Positions 17,656 to 26,474 of a stretch of DNA of 64,000 bases are shown piece by piece. Location of the stretch: NCBI GenBank assembly GCA_020847375.1, contig JADLCB010000021.1:1-64000 (forward strand), in the 5' to 3' direction. Made by a program: the position numbers and the translations under genes. Position 1 is the first letter of the stretch; every line of letters begins with the position of its first letter. The notes beneath the pieces were generated by a model that was not told the origin of the DNA, ran no database searches, and worked only from the letters and a program-made list of their open reading frames with translations. The DNA comes from Phycisphaerales bacterium (GTDB taxonomy: Bacteria; Planctomycetota; Phycisphaerae; Tepidisphaerales; Tepidisphaeraceae).

Positions 17656-18520
17656 AGGTCAACAAGGCATTGGCATCGGCAATTTTGTCATTCAGCGTCA
17701 GACTGATACGGTCAATCATGGCGGGTGTGATTGGCAGCGGCGCGAGATCAATCCCGCTGAGCGACTGGTGCAGCGCTGTCAGATTAAAACCAATTCCGCG
17801 CTGGGCGCACAACGTATCGGCCGTATAAACCAGAGCACTGAGCAGGCGCTGATCCGGCGGCAGCGCTTCGGGTTTGTGATGATGGGCTGTCACCAACTGA
17901 CAGGAACGTGGGAATTTCCAGCTCTCGGTCAGCTCGTGGCCCAGTTGCTGATGATCGACCGCGTACGTGTCGCGCTCGATCTGACAAAAATCCCCCCCGG
18001 CCGCCGCCTGCTGGCAGACCTCACGCAGCTTTTGCGGCCAGGCGTGCATGGCGACGAGTAAACCGATATCGTGAATCATCCCCGCCAGAAACGCTTCATC
18101 GGCAATGGTTAATCCTGCTTCGCGGGCCAGCTCACGGCAACAGACCGCCACAGCAATGCAATGCGACCACAAATCACGGGCGGTGAACTCATCCGTCAGT
18201 TTCACCCCGCGGAACAGTTCCCCCAGACTGGCTGCCACAGCAATGTTTTTAACGGCATTGAGTCCCAACATCACAATCGCCCGATCAATCGAGGCAATCT
18301 GCCCGGGCAAACCATAAAAAGCTGAATTGACGATCTTGAGAATTCGCGTCACCAAGGCTGGGTCGTGGCTGACAATGCGATGCAACTGCGCGGCGCTGCT
18401 GCGCGGGTCTTCCACTGCGGCGATAATACGCGTTGTCACCTCTGGCAGGGTGGCGATGGAGGAAATTTTCTTCACCGCATCGGCAGCAATCGCAGCGGTA
18501 TCGACAAGCGCACCGTCCAT
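17654..18520 (-). CDS. HDOD domain signalling protein
   Basis: A 288-residue protein that is mostly one HDOD domain, a metal-free relative of HD phosphohydrolases. Typical stretches are SIATLPEVTTRIIAAVEDP, IVSHDPALVTRILKIVNSAFYGLP and GLNAVKNIAVAASL, followed by the HD-like FLAGMIHDIGLLVAMHAWP and a final VTAHHHKPEA. HDOD proteins usually act as adaptors in regulation of motility, cyclic-di-GMP signalling or the cell cycle; no output domain is attached here. A strong AGGAG lies 9 nt before the ATG. It is transcribed alone, downstream of ddl. Confidence 0.9.
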   Translation of the reverse strand: MDGALVDTAAIAADAVKKISSIATLPEVTTRIIAAVEDPRSSAAQLHRIVSHDPALVTRILKIVNSAFYGLPGQIASIDRAIVMLGLNAVKNIAVAASLGELFRGVKLTDEFTARDLWSHCIAVAVCCRELAREAGLTIADEAFLAGMIHDIGLLVAMHAWPQKLREVCQQAAAGGDFCQIERDTYAVDHQQLGHELTESWKFPRSCQLVTAHHHKPEALPPDQRLLSALVYTADTLCAQRGIGFNLTALHQSLSGIDLAPLPITPAMIDRISLTLNDKIADANALLT

Positions 18521-18627
18521 AACACCATTCTCCTGAGCCAGACGCCCTTATATCGTCTATCGCCCGACACCGGCGGCAGCTTAATTTGTTCCGCCTATTT
18601 TTGCGTTCTGGCGATGTGTGTTCCGCC

Positions 18628-19554
18628 TCACGCAGTTGTTTTGACGGGCTTGGACACGTCGCGCGCTGCTGCCCGCCTAGCCAGCCGATCAACCAGTTGT
18701 GAAAATGAGATGCCGCCGCGGGCCGCCGCCTCGGGCAATAGACTTTTGGAGGTGAAACCGGGCAGCGTGTTGATCTCCAGCAGATACGGCGCACCGGTCT
18801 GTTGATCGATCATAATATCCACCCGCGCCAGATCGCGCGCGCCGATCACTTCACCGGCACGCTGCGACAACTGCTGACAGCGCGCAACCAGCTCGGCCGG
18901 CAGACCTGTCTCAAAGCGGTGCTCGGTATCCGTTGCCTGATATTTGGCCTGGTAATCAAAAAAACCGCGTTTAGGCACGATGCGAATCGGTGCCAGCGGC
19001 TTTTCTTCCAGCAGGCCAACCGTCAATTCCGGGCCATTGATGAATTGTTCCACCAGCGCCCGACCATATTGACTGATAATCCGTCGGGCGGCCTCAACCG
19101 GAGCAGGGTCATTGCCAACCAGCTCCTTGAACACATAGACATCAATGCTGCTGCCGCCATCAATCGTTTTAATCACGCACGGCATCGAGGCATCAAGCTC
19201 ATCGACCGTCGAAATGACACGATACGGCGGCGTGGGTAATCCCGCCGCTTCCCAGGCCCGTTTGGTGGCCACTTTATCCATCCCCAGCCGCGATGCGTGC
19301 GAACCAGAACCGACGAATTTCAATCCACGCTGCTCCAGAATTTCCTGCAGCTCGCCCGATTCACCCCAGTTCCCGTGCAATACCGGAAAAACAACCTCAC
19401 AGGAATGATTCAGCGCCGAGAGGTCATCCGGCTGAATATCCGACTCAAAGACCGTATGCCCGGCATCGCGCAGACCAGCCGCTACCGCTTTGCCGCTGAT
19501 CAGCGATATTTCTCGTTCGGCGCTGGGGCCGCCATAAAGCACGGTGATTTTCAT
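18628..19554 (-). CDS. ddl: D-alanine-D-alanine ligase
   Basis: A 308-residue ATP-grasp ligase that joins two D-alanines for the peptidoglycan stem peptide. Landmarks are VLYGGPSAEREISLISG (N-terminal D-Ala site), VFPVLHGNWGESGELQ, KTIDGGSSIDVYVF, VEQFINGPELTVGLL and LLEINTLPGFTSKSLLP with the metal-binding Asn. The start is ATG 19554; an in-frame TTG two codons upstream is less likely. It is the last gene of metF-murC-murB-ddl, 51 nt after murB. The coupling supports peptidoglycan synthesis in this organism. Confidence 0.95.
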   Translation of the reverse strand: MKITVLYGGPSAEREISLISGKAVAAGLRDAGHTVFESDIQPDDLSALNHSCEVVFPVLHGNWGESGELQEILEQRGLKFVGSGSHASRLGMDKVATKRAWEAAGLPTPPYRVISTVDELDASMPCVIKTIDGGSSIDVYVFKELVGNDPAPVEAARRIISQYGRALVEQFINGPELTVGLLEEKPLAPIRIVPKRGFFDYQAKYQATDTEHRFETGLPAELVARCQQLSQRAGEVIGARDLARVDIMIDQQTGAPYLLEINTLPGFTSKSLLPEAAARGGISFSQLVDRLARRAAARDVSKPVKTTA

Positions 19555-19605
19555 GGTCAATGCCAGCTTCTGACCGATGGGTCGATTCGCAACAACATCA
19601 CTGGA

Positions 19606-20502
19606 TTACGGCCAGATTATAACTTCGTTTTCAAGAACGATCTGGCTCTTATCGTAAACCTTTTCGCGGACAAGTTTAATCAGCTTCAGCACGTCAGCCG
19701 CACTCGCTCCACCATGGGCGATAACGAAATTCGCGTGTTTGCTGCTGACTTCGGCACCGCCGACGCGCATGCCTTTCAGCCCGGCTTGGTCAATCAATGC
19801 TCCGGCGCTGAGACCGCGCGGATTTTTGAAAATACATCCGCATGACTTGGTGCTCAGCGGCTGGGTATTGCGCTTGAACATCCAGATTTCCTTGGTGCGG
19901 CGCATCAATTCTTCCGGATCCTCCTCCTCCAGCTCCAGACTCGCACTGAGAATAAACTTGGCTGTGATGTTGGTCGAGCGATAATCAAAAACCAGCTCAT
20001 CCTTGGTGTAATCGTAGACTTCGCCGCTTTGATCCATGACGGTGACACTGGAGACAACCGAGCCGATATCGCCATATTTACCGCCGGCGTTCATCCGCAG
20101 ACCGCCGCCAATCGTGCCGGGAATACCCGCCAGACACTCGATGCCCGCCAGCCCGCTGCGCACACAGCGCAGGAGCAGTTTCTGCATATCCACCCCCGCC
20201 CCGGCCAGCAGGATATTCTTGTCAATGCGAATTTTGCGAAACGCCTCCTCCTGCAGGACAAAAACCGCGCCGTTTATCCCTTCATCCGGCACAAGGATAT
20301 TGGCCCCAAGACCAAGGATATAGGTCGAAATTTCAAATTCGTTACAGCGGCGAACCGCCTCCTGCAATTGTTCGACTGACTGAGGCTGGATGAAATAGCG
20401 CGCCGGGCCACCGATGCGATACCAGGTATGATCCGCCAGGCGATGATTTTCCTGGACGATGGCTTCAAGTCCGACAAAAGGATTACTGGTGGCGATTCGC
20501 AT
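19606..20502 (-). CDS. murB: UDP-N-acetylenolpyruvoylglucosamine reductase
   Basis: A 298-residue FAD enzyme that reduces UDP-GlcNAc-enolpyruvate to UDP-MurNAc. The FAD-binding domain shows TWYRIGGPARYFIQP, LGLGANILVPDEGI and CLAGIPGTIGGGLRMNAGGK. The C-terminal domain has KSCGCIFKNPRG, with the position that holds the catalytic Ser or Cys in this family, and ends with the Glu-containing SKHANFVIAH region. It is of the short type IIb class. The start is ATG 20502, two codons inside an in-frame TTG. It lies between murC and ddl. Confidence 0.95.
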   Translation of the reverse strand: MRIATSNPFVGLEAIVQENHRLADHTWYRIGGPARYFIQPQSVEQLQEAVRRCNEFEISTYILGLGANILVPDEGINGAVFVLQEEAFRKIRIDKNILLAGAGVDMQKLLLRCVRSGLAGIECLAGIPGTIGGGLRMNAGGKYGDIGSVVSSVTVMDQSGEVYDYTKDELVFDYRSTNITAKFILSASLELEEEDPEELMRRTKEIWMFKRNTQPLSTKSCGCIFKNPRGLSAGALIDQAGLKGMRVGGAEVSSKHANFVIAHGGASAADVLKLIKLVREKVYDKSQIVLENEVIIWP

Positions 20503-20587
20503 GGGCAAAGATCGTAAATTAGTCCATCTGGTGCGCGGTCAGACGCTATCCGGCTGCGCGGGCTGAACAATTATTCGTTGGGTCTGG

Positions 20588-22069
20588 TCACACGGGCGCA
20601 TCGGGCGAAAGATCTCCGGGATTGTCCGCATGTAAATCACGGGCAATCTCCCAGACATTACCAGCGCCCATGGTCGCCAGAACGTCACCCGGCTGCAACT
20701 CATTTTTAAGATGCGCCACAATCGCACTGAATTCCGCAATATGCCGGGCACTCTGGCCGCGGGCAGTGATGCGCTGAACCAGATCCTGGCTGCTGACACG
20801 CTGCCGCTCCGCCTCGCTGTCCCGCACAAAATAAATATCAGGGACAATCACCTGGTCCGCCTGCGCGAAGCTGTCGGCAAAATCATCCAGCAGGAAACGG
20901 GTACGGCTGTGCTGATGGGGTTGGAAAACGCAGATCAGGCGCCGGGGCTGGTATTTTTCGCGCAAAGCGCTCAGTGTGGCCCGGATTTCGGTGGGATGAT
21001 GGCCATAATCATCAATCAGAATCGCGCCGTTGCACCGGCCCATGTCGGTCATGCGCCGATCAACGCCGGTGAAGGCGTTCAGCGCCTCGATCGCGGTATT
21101 CAGATCGACGTTGCAGGCATTGCAGGCTGCCAGCGCCATGGTGGCGTTCATCAGATTATGCGCACCAGGCACCGACAGGCGCAATTCGCCAACCACCCGG
21201 CCGCGATAGGAGACCGTACCGTGATGGCACCCATTGATGATCCCCAGATCCTGCGTGCTCCAGATGGTCTGGCCACCCAGGGAGACCAATTCCAGCGGGA
21301 CACTGATACCCGCCAGCGCCCGCTGAACATTACGATCCGTGCCATTGCTGATGATCAACCCATCGGCTGGAACGAGCGCTGCAAACTGATGGAATGATTC
21401 ATTGATTTCATTGATGCCCGAATAGCAGTCCAGATGATCCTCTTCGATATTGGTAATCACCGCCACACGGGGATGAAGGTTGTGGTAGCTGCGGTCATAC
21501 TCGCAGGCTTCAGCCACAAATGTCTCACCCGTGCCTGAACGTGACCCGGTGTGCCCAAGCTGGCCAACCGTTCCCCCCACGACCCACGAGGGATCGGCAC
21601 CGCATTGCGTCAGTGCCCAGGCAATCATGGCAGTCGTCGTACTTTTTCCATGCGTGCCAGCCACAGCGATGCCCAGGCGCTCAGCCATCAGTTCGCCGAG
21701 CAATTGGGCATATTTAATACAGCGGATCCCCAAAGCCCGACCGGCTTGATATTCGGCATTATTCTCAGGAACCGCCGCCGTGCGCACGATCAGATCAACG
21801 TCGCGACTGAGCAGCTCACCACTTTGCGTGCGCGAGATTTTCACGCCGCTTTTGGTCAGCTCAAATGTCTGGGTATTGGGCTTTTGTTCCGAACCGGAAA
21901 CCACCGCCCCCACATCCAGCAGAATCCGCGCCAGACCACTCATCCCACAACCGCCGATTCCGATGAAATGCACGCGCTTGCCAGCAAAGCGACTGGCGCG
22001 ACCCGTCAACGCCGGCCGCAGCGATTCCGTTCGCATAGGACTGATTGCAGACTCCACGATATGGCCCAT
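20588..22069 (-). CDS. murC: UDP-N-acetylmuramate-L-alanine ligase
   Basis: A 493-residue Mur ligase adding L-Ala to UDP-MurNAc with ATP. The N-terminal Rossmann domain has HFIGIGGCGMSGLARILL, the central ATPase AVAGTHGKSTTTAMIAWAL (P-loop) and NIEEDHLDCY, and the C-terminal domain DDYGHHPTEIRATL and FQPHQHSRTR, which are MurC-specific. I chose ATG 22069 because GGGG and AGG lie just upstream; ATG 22036, nearer the family start, is possible. It begins the mur block, 172 nt after the metF stop. The 172-nt gap has no clear promoter. Confidence 0.95.
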   Translation of the reverse strand: MGHIVESAISPMRTESLRPALTGRASRFAGKRVHFIGIGGCGMSGLARILLDVGAVVSGSEQKPNTQTFELTKSGVKISRTQSGELLSRDVDLIVRTAAVPENNAEYQAGRALGIRCIKYAQLLGELMAERLGIAVAGTHGKSTTTAMIAWALTQCGADPSWVVGGTVGQLGHTGSRSGTGETFVAEACEYDRSYHNLHPRVAVITNIEEDHLDCYSGINEINESFHQFAALVPADGLIISNGTDRNVQRALAGISVPLELVSLGGQTIWSTQDLGIINGCHHGTVSYRGRVVGELRLSVPGAHNLMNATMALAACNACNVDLNTAIEALNAFTGVDRRMTDMGRCNGAILIDDYGHHPTEIRATLSALREKYQPRRLICVFQPHQHSRTRFLLDDFADSFAQADQVIVPDIYFVRDSEAERQRVSSQDLVQRITARGQSARHIAEFSAIVAHLKNELQPGDVLATMGAGNVWEIARDLHADNPGDLSPDAPV

Positions 22070-22256
22070 CCTACATCCCCGCAAATTCCAGTCAATTCAT
22101 CCAACACCCTGTCCCGGTTCGTATCACTTTGATCCAGCCCCGGCAACCTCATCTTCAGCCGCTTTTAATCGACTTAACATGCCGATCATCGGATGGTTCA
22201 GCGTCATGGCGTGAATGATGTTGGTGCAGATGATGTTATCGTACCTTCGTCACCTT

Positions 22257-23156
22257 TCAGCGCATGTGCTCAAACCCCAGATTGCGATAGATTTCAATCG
22301 ATGGCTGGGATTTATTCAGCGAATAAAAATGAAGGCCCTGGCAGTCATTAAACAGCAGGTCGCGGCATAGATTGGTCATATACTCCACCCCCAACCGATA
22401 GACGGCCTGGGAATCATTTTCCACCGCTTCGAGCTTGCGCAGAAACCGGTGCGGAATCTTCGCCCCGCACATATTCACAAACCGCTTGATCTGGTTGACA
22501 TTGGTGATGGGCATGATCCCGGCGACGATGGGAACCTTGATCCCCATTCCCCTGGCTTCCTCACGAAACCGGTAAAAATCAGCGTGGTCCAAAAAAAGCT
22601 GGGTGACCACAAAATCAGCCCCCGCATCAACCTTTTTCTTCAGATTTTCCAGATCACGGGTGCGATTCAGGCATTGGGGATGCCCTTCGGGATAGCCTGC
22701 CACACCAATGCAAAAGTCGTGACGCTGCGCAGCATAGGCGACCAGTTCATCCGCATGGGCAAAACCACCTTCAGTCACCACGAACTGCGACTGCCCAACC
22801 GGTGGATCACCACGCAGCGCCATCAGATTGCGTATGCCTTTGGCCCATAAATCGTCGAGGATTGCGCCAATTTCATCCGCATGATGTCCCACGCAGGTCA
22901 GATGGGCCATCGCGCGCAAACCCTGTTCGTTCAGTAGTTGTCCGACCAGTTCCAGCGTCTGGCTGCGCGTCGAACCGCCCGCCCCGTAGGTCATCGAAAC
23001 GAAACTGGGTTGCAGCGGTTTCATCTCCTGAATCGTCTGAAGCAGCGATTCCGTCCCGCGATCCGTTTTGGGCGGGAAAAACTCAAACGAAAGCGTTGGT
23101 TTATCCCCGCCTAGCAATTCATCAATACGCATTGCAAACCTTTCTTTCGCCGCCAT
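22257..23156 (-). CDS. metF: 5,10-methylenetetrahydrofolate reductase
   Basis: A 299-residue FAD TIM barrel reducing 5,10-methylene-THF to 5-methyl-THF for methionine synthesis. Family marks are LSFEFFPPKT with the catalytic Glu, VSMTYGAGGSTR, HLTCVG, LMALRGDPP, GVAGYPEGHPQ and DFVVTQLFLD. Two starts have good ribosome sites: ATG 23156 with AAGGA and ATG 23132 (MRIDELLGG) with GAAAGG. I list the longer. No S-adenosylmethionine or S-adenosylhomocysteine riboswitch is recognisable upstream. It is on the same strand as murC. Confidence 0.95.
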   Translation of the reverse strand: MAAKERFAMRIDELLGGDKPTLSFEFFPPKTDRGTESLLQTIQEMKPLQPSFVSMTYGAGGSTRSQTLELVGQLLNEQGLRAMAHLTCVGHHADEIGAILDDLWAKGIRNLMALRGDPPVGQSQFVVTEGGFAHADELVAYAAQRHDFCIGVAGYPEGHPQCLNRTRDLENLKKKVDAGADFVVTQLFLDHADFYRFREEARGMGIKVPIVAGIMPITNVNQIKRFVNMCGAKIPHRFLRKLEAVENDSQAVYRLGVEYMTNLCRDLLFNDCQGLHFYSLNKSQPSIEIYRNLGFEHMR

Positions 23157-23281
23157 GGTTCAATTCCTTCATCGCAGCATTCCTGAATAGCTCCAACTAT
23201 TTCCACCGCGGCCAGTAATGCCGATTATAGAACCGCAAGAGTCTTCATTATCAAGCCGCTTGCGTCAAGGATCACCCGCCA

Positions 23282-23338
23282 CCGGCGCAAAAGTTGCCGG
23301 AATCATTGACCATCAATACGGGGTTAATACGGGTCAAT
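23282..23338. promoter_or_regulatory. Hairpin and inverted repeat between metF and the DUF456 gene
   Basis: In this 282-bp divergent gap, CCGGC (23282-23286) pairs with GCCGG (23296-23300), and a separate inverted repeat ATTGACC (23305-23311) / GGTCAAT (23332-23338) encloses 20 nt with a partial direct repeat (AATACGGG twice). Such spaced arms could be an operator for either gene or part of a leader. No firm -10/-35 pair is visible. The rest of 23157-23438 holds nothing I can name. Confidence 0.3.
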
Positions 23339-23438
23339 CCTCCGACCTGCCATCGGCCTGCTTGTATGATCGGCCTGTCGTCATCGTCCCATTGTGTCAT
23401 CTCCCCTGCTGAGAGGTCAGACGTTATGATCTGCTGGC

Positions 23439-24038
23439 GTGTACTGGGTTTATTACGCTATCCTGGTCATTGTCAGCTCGTTTGGAGTCCTGCTAAATAT
23501 CGCAGGTCTGCCGGGTAACTGGTTGCTGGTACTGGCCATGGCGGGTTACGCCTACCTGACTGGCTGGCAGATTCACGTCGGCTACTGGTCACTCTCGATC
23601 GTCGTCGCCCTGGGTCTGGCTGGCGAGGTGGGGGAATTTGTCGCCGGTGGTGCTGGAGCACGCAACGCTGGTGGAACAAAGCGTGGTGTAACCGGGGCAA
23701 TCATCGGCGGTTTTCTCGGCGCGATCTTCCTCAGCATTATCCCCATCCCGATCGTCAGCCAGATTATCGGCGCCTGCGCCGGTGCATTTATCGGGGCGTT
23801 TGTCGTGGAATACCTAATCGAGCCACAAACCAAACGATCTGCCTCCATCGGCTGGGGCGCAGCCAAGGGCCGCCTCTGGGGCATTCTCATCAAATTGCTC
23901 TTTGGCCTGCTGATGCTCGGTGTTCTGGTCTTTGCTGCGCTACCGTTGGGCAGCACGCCGGGTTCTACAACGGCGTTGCCTGCGCCATCGTCCCCCGCGA
24001 ACCCTGCCTTACCAGCCACAGCGCCGACGACAAATTAG
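23439..24038 (+). CDS. DUF456 family membrane protein
   Basis: A 199-residue integral membrane protein of the DUF456 family, whose function is unknown. It has four to five hydrophobic segments: AILVIVSSFGVLLNIAGLPGNW, a second around SLSIVVALGLA, a glycine-rich pair GAIIGGFLGAIFLSII / GACAGAFIGAFVVEYL, and a last one near LLFGLLMLGVLVFAAL. The conserved EVGEFVAGGAGARNAGGTK loop is characteristic. The tail of about 30 residues is Pro/Ala/Thr-rich. The start is GTG. It converges on lysS with a 46-nt gap. Confidence 0.85.
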   Translation: MYWVYYAILVIVSSFGVLLNIAGLPGNWLLVLAMAGYAYLTGWQIHVGYWSLSIVVALGLAGEVGEFVAGGAGARNAGGTKRGVTGAIIGGFLGAIFLSIIPIPIVSQIIGACAGAFIGAFVVEYLIEPQTKRSASIGWGAAKGRLWGILIKLLFGLLMLGVLVFAALPLGSTPGSTTALPAPSSPANPALPATAPTTN

Positions 24039-24084
24039 CAATTGTGCAAATTGCGCAACGATACCTGATGGGGCGCACCAGCCG

Positions 24085-25569
24085 TCATCCTTGCGGCCGC
24101 ATCAATGGGAACAGAATCACATCACGAATACTCTCGGCTCCGGTCAGCATCATGATCAGTCGATCAATCCCCAACCCCAACCCGCCGGCGGGTGGCATCC
24201 CATAGCGCAGCGCTGTCAGGAAATCCTCATCAACCTGCTGACGTTCCTCCTGATCGCCCACCTGATGATGAAAATGTTTCGCCTGAACATCGGGATCATT
24301 CAGCTCGGTATAGCCCGGGCTGATTTCCTGCCCGTTAATCGCCAGCTCATAGACCTCGGCAAAACCGGGAAATTCGCTGCTTTCCTTGGCCAGCGGAATC
24401 ATGACCGACGGCACATGTGTCACAAAACACGGGTCGATCAAGGTCGGCTCGACCAGTTTTTCATGGATTTCCACCAGTTGCTCAAACGGCGATTTATCGC
24501 GCAGGCGCAGGTCTTTGCTGCCTGTACCAAGCTGGCTGATCTGCTGTTGTGTAATTGGCTCGCCGGTAAACCGCCAACCCGTTTTCTCCGCCACCAGATC
24601 AACCATGCTGATCCGCCGCCACGGCCGCTGCAGATTGATCGTCCGACGAACGGTTCCATCCTCATTACGATGTTCGATCTTCAGTCCGCCGAACAACTTT
24701 TCCGCCAGGTGGCAGATCAGCCCCTCGACCAGCTCCGCCATTGTCTGGTAGTTGCCGAATGCTTCGTAGGCTTCGAGCATTGTGAACTCAGGATTATGGC
24801 GCGGACTGATTCCCTCGTTGCGAAAATTACGATTCAACTCATAGATTTTTGAAAACCCGCCCACCAGCAGGCGTTTGAGGTACAACTCCGGCGCAATGCG
24901 CATGTACAGGGGAATATCCAGCGCATTATGGTGCGTCTTGAACGGTCGGGCATTGGCGCCGCCATGCACGGGCTGCATCATCGGCGTTTCCACCTCCACA
25001 TAACCCAGGTTGTGCATGTAGGTGCGAATTTCTGACAGAATCTCCAGGCGCAGTTTCGCCAGTTGCATCACCTGCGGATTGGCCCACAGATCGACATAAC
25101 GCTGACGATAGCGCAATTCCACATCGCTCAAACCTTCCCACTTGGCTGGCGGCGGAAGCAACGCCTTGCTGGCAATGGTGAAACCCGTCGCCCAGACGGT
25201 GACTTCACCCTTGTTGGTCACGCCCAGATTCCCTTCCACCACGACCAGATCGCCCAGGTCAGCCAGATCATGCACCTTCCAATCAAGCTCCGCCAGCCGC
25301 CGCTTGTCCAGCCCCACCTGCAAGTCACCGCTTTCATCGCGCAGGGTTGCAAAGGTCAGTTTGCCCATGCGCCGCAACAGCATGATCCGTCCGGCGATTT
25401 TGACAATCGGCCCGCCGTTGTGGCCCATTTCCGGTTGATAACTCGCCTTGACCGGCGCCAGTTGCTGCAAACCCACGGTGCGCTGGCCGAAGGGATCAAC
25501 CCCCAGTGCGCGCAGTTTTTCCAACTTGTCGCGGCGGTCCTGTTCGTAAGAATGATGCGGTTGTGTCAT
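24085..25569 (-). CDS. lysS: Lysine-tRNA ligase (class II)
   Basis: A 494-residue class II lysyl-tRNA synthetase. The N-terminal OB-fold anticodon-binding domain (about 55-165, with GRIMLLRRMGKLTFATLRDE) precedes the catalytic core with motif 2 FRNEGISPRHNPEFTMLE and motif 3 GLGLGIDRLIMMLTG. The start is ATG 25569 (MTQPHHSYEQDRRDKLEKL), the usual N-terminus; the frame is open 25 codons upstream but without family similarity. No T-box is seen. An interrupted palindrome lies in the shared upstream gap with the next gene. Confidence 0.96.
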   Translation of the reverse strand: MTQPHHSYEQDRRDKLEKLRALGVDPFGQRTVGLQQLAPVKASYQPEMGHNGGPIVKIAGRIMLLRRMGKLTFATLRDESGDLQVGLDKRRLAELDWKVHDLADLGDLVVVEGNLGVTNKGEVTVWATGFTIASKALLPPPAKWEGLSDVELRYRQRYVDLWANPQVMQLAKLRLEILSEIRTYMHNLGYVEVETPMMQPVHGGANARPFKTHHNALDIPLYMRIAPELYLKRLLVGGFSKIYELNRNFRNEGISPRHNPEFTMLEAYEAFGNYQTMAELVEGLICHLAEKLFGGLKIEHRNEDGTVRRTINLQRPWRRISMVDLVAEKTGWRFTGEPITQQQISQLGTGSKDLRLRDKSPFEQLVEIHEKLVEPTLIDPCFVTHVPSVMIPLAKESSEFPGFAEVYELAINGQEISPGYTELNDPDVQAKHFHHQVGDQEERQQVDEDFLTALRYGMPPAGGLGLGIDRLIMMLTGAESIRDVILFPLMRPQG

Positions 25570-25650
25570 AAATGCCGTTTGGTCAAAGCTGCGTATCATA
25601 GCCTGACCCGCCCCTTCGACCAACAACCCCAAAATTTGGTTCATTTGCGC

Positions 25651-25666
25651 CGATGAATTATCATCG
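25651..25666. promoter_or_regulatory. Short palindrome upstream of lysS
   Basis: CGATGA (25651-25656) and TCATCG (25661-25666) flank ATTA. It may be an operator or a small stem-loop in the divergent gap between lysS and an unknown gene. The rest of this 278-bp gap holds no other clear signal. Confidence 0.3.
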
Positions 25667-25847
25667 ATTTATCAGACCCGTATAGATACTACAGACAACA
25701 CGGCCACCACGATCATACTGACCGGTGCGCTGAACCGTGATTTTTTTATCAGGTGGATCCAAATTGCGATGAACCCGATGTCGCGCCAGGTCGATGCGCA
25801 ATACGATCAGATTGTGGTGATTCGCGTAAAAAACGATGGGAGCAGGC

Positions 25848-26360
25848 ATGAAAACACTCTTTCGACTGGTCATGCTGGTATTGACTCTCGGCGGCTGGGC
25901 GCTGGCAGCAGCGTCGGTCTATGTGATTCGCTCGCCGGAAAAAATCACGATTATCCCTCGTAACCGCGTGGAATTTCTGGGCATACCCCAGGTGTATGTC
26001 GATACCCGCACCTGGCAGCTTGATGATGTTGCCAAACACGCCGCCGTTGTCGCCCGGATGATCAGTTGCGGCAAGACCAACCTGCTGCAGCATCTGGCAC
26101 CGCAAATGGGCGAAAAAGAGCTGACGCAGCGGCTGGAAGATGATGTTCGCAAGAGTGCGCAGGATTCCAATCAACTCAGCAGCTCAACCGGGATTATTAT
26201 CAATCAGATCAAACAGACGCGCTCAAGCTCCAAGCCTCATCTGCAGGGTAAAACCGGCGCCAAAACCCAGCCGGATGCCAACCAATCCGAAGCAGCCAAA
26301 GACCCGCAGGAACAATCAGGGCCGGGATGGCTGAAGCTGGCCATGTCGCTCGATTTTTAA
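25848..26360 (+). CDS. Unknown membrane-anchored protein
   Basis: A 170-residue protein I do not recognise. Residues 1-28 form a signal anchor (LFRLVMLVLTLGGWALAAASVYV). Residues 30-95 are a compact region with IPRNRVEFLGIPQVYVDTRT, and about 110-165 are Gln/Ser/Lys-rich and probably disordered. GGGAG lies 5 nt before ATG 25848, which decides the start over the in-frame ATG at 25836. The body would face the outside of the inner membrane if residues 1-28 stay in the membrane. It converges on smc. Coding is supported by a good ribosome site and a plausible anchor. Confidence 0.65.
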   Translation: MKTLFRLVMLVLTLGGWALAAASVYVIRSPEKITIIPRNRVEFLGIPQVYVDTRTWQLDDVAKHAAVVARMISCGKTNLLQHLAPQMGEKELTQRLEDDVRKSAQDSNQLSSSTGIIINQIKQTRSSSKPHLQGKTGAKTQPDANQSEAAKDPQEQSGPGWLKLAMSLDF

Positions 26361-26379
26361 GTGAACCCGCCGCTGACTA

Positions 26380-26401
26380 CTGCTGGCGGCATCAGCCGCA
26401 G
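26380..26401. terminator. Hairpin between converging unknown gene and smc
   Basis: CTGC-T-GGC (26380-26387) pairs with GCCGCAG (26395-26401) through seven base pairs with one bulge and a 7-nt loop. It lies between the converging stops at 26360 and 26475. No T-tract is adjacent. Confidence 0.3.
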
Positions 26402-26474
26402 CGACAACGGTTTCCCCATCGGCAACGATTGTGTATCGCTGGCCAAATACCACCCAAAATAAAACTGACCGATT

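Noticed and set aside
23157-23438. A SAM, SAH or cobalamin riboswitch before metF
   Set aside because: I could not find their conserved cores; only a hairpin and a spaced inverted repeat are visible.
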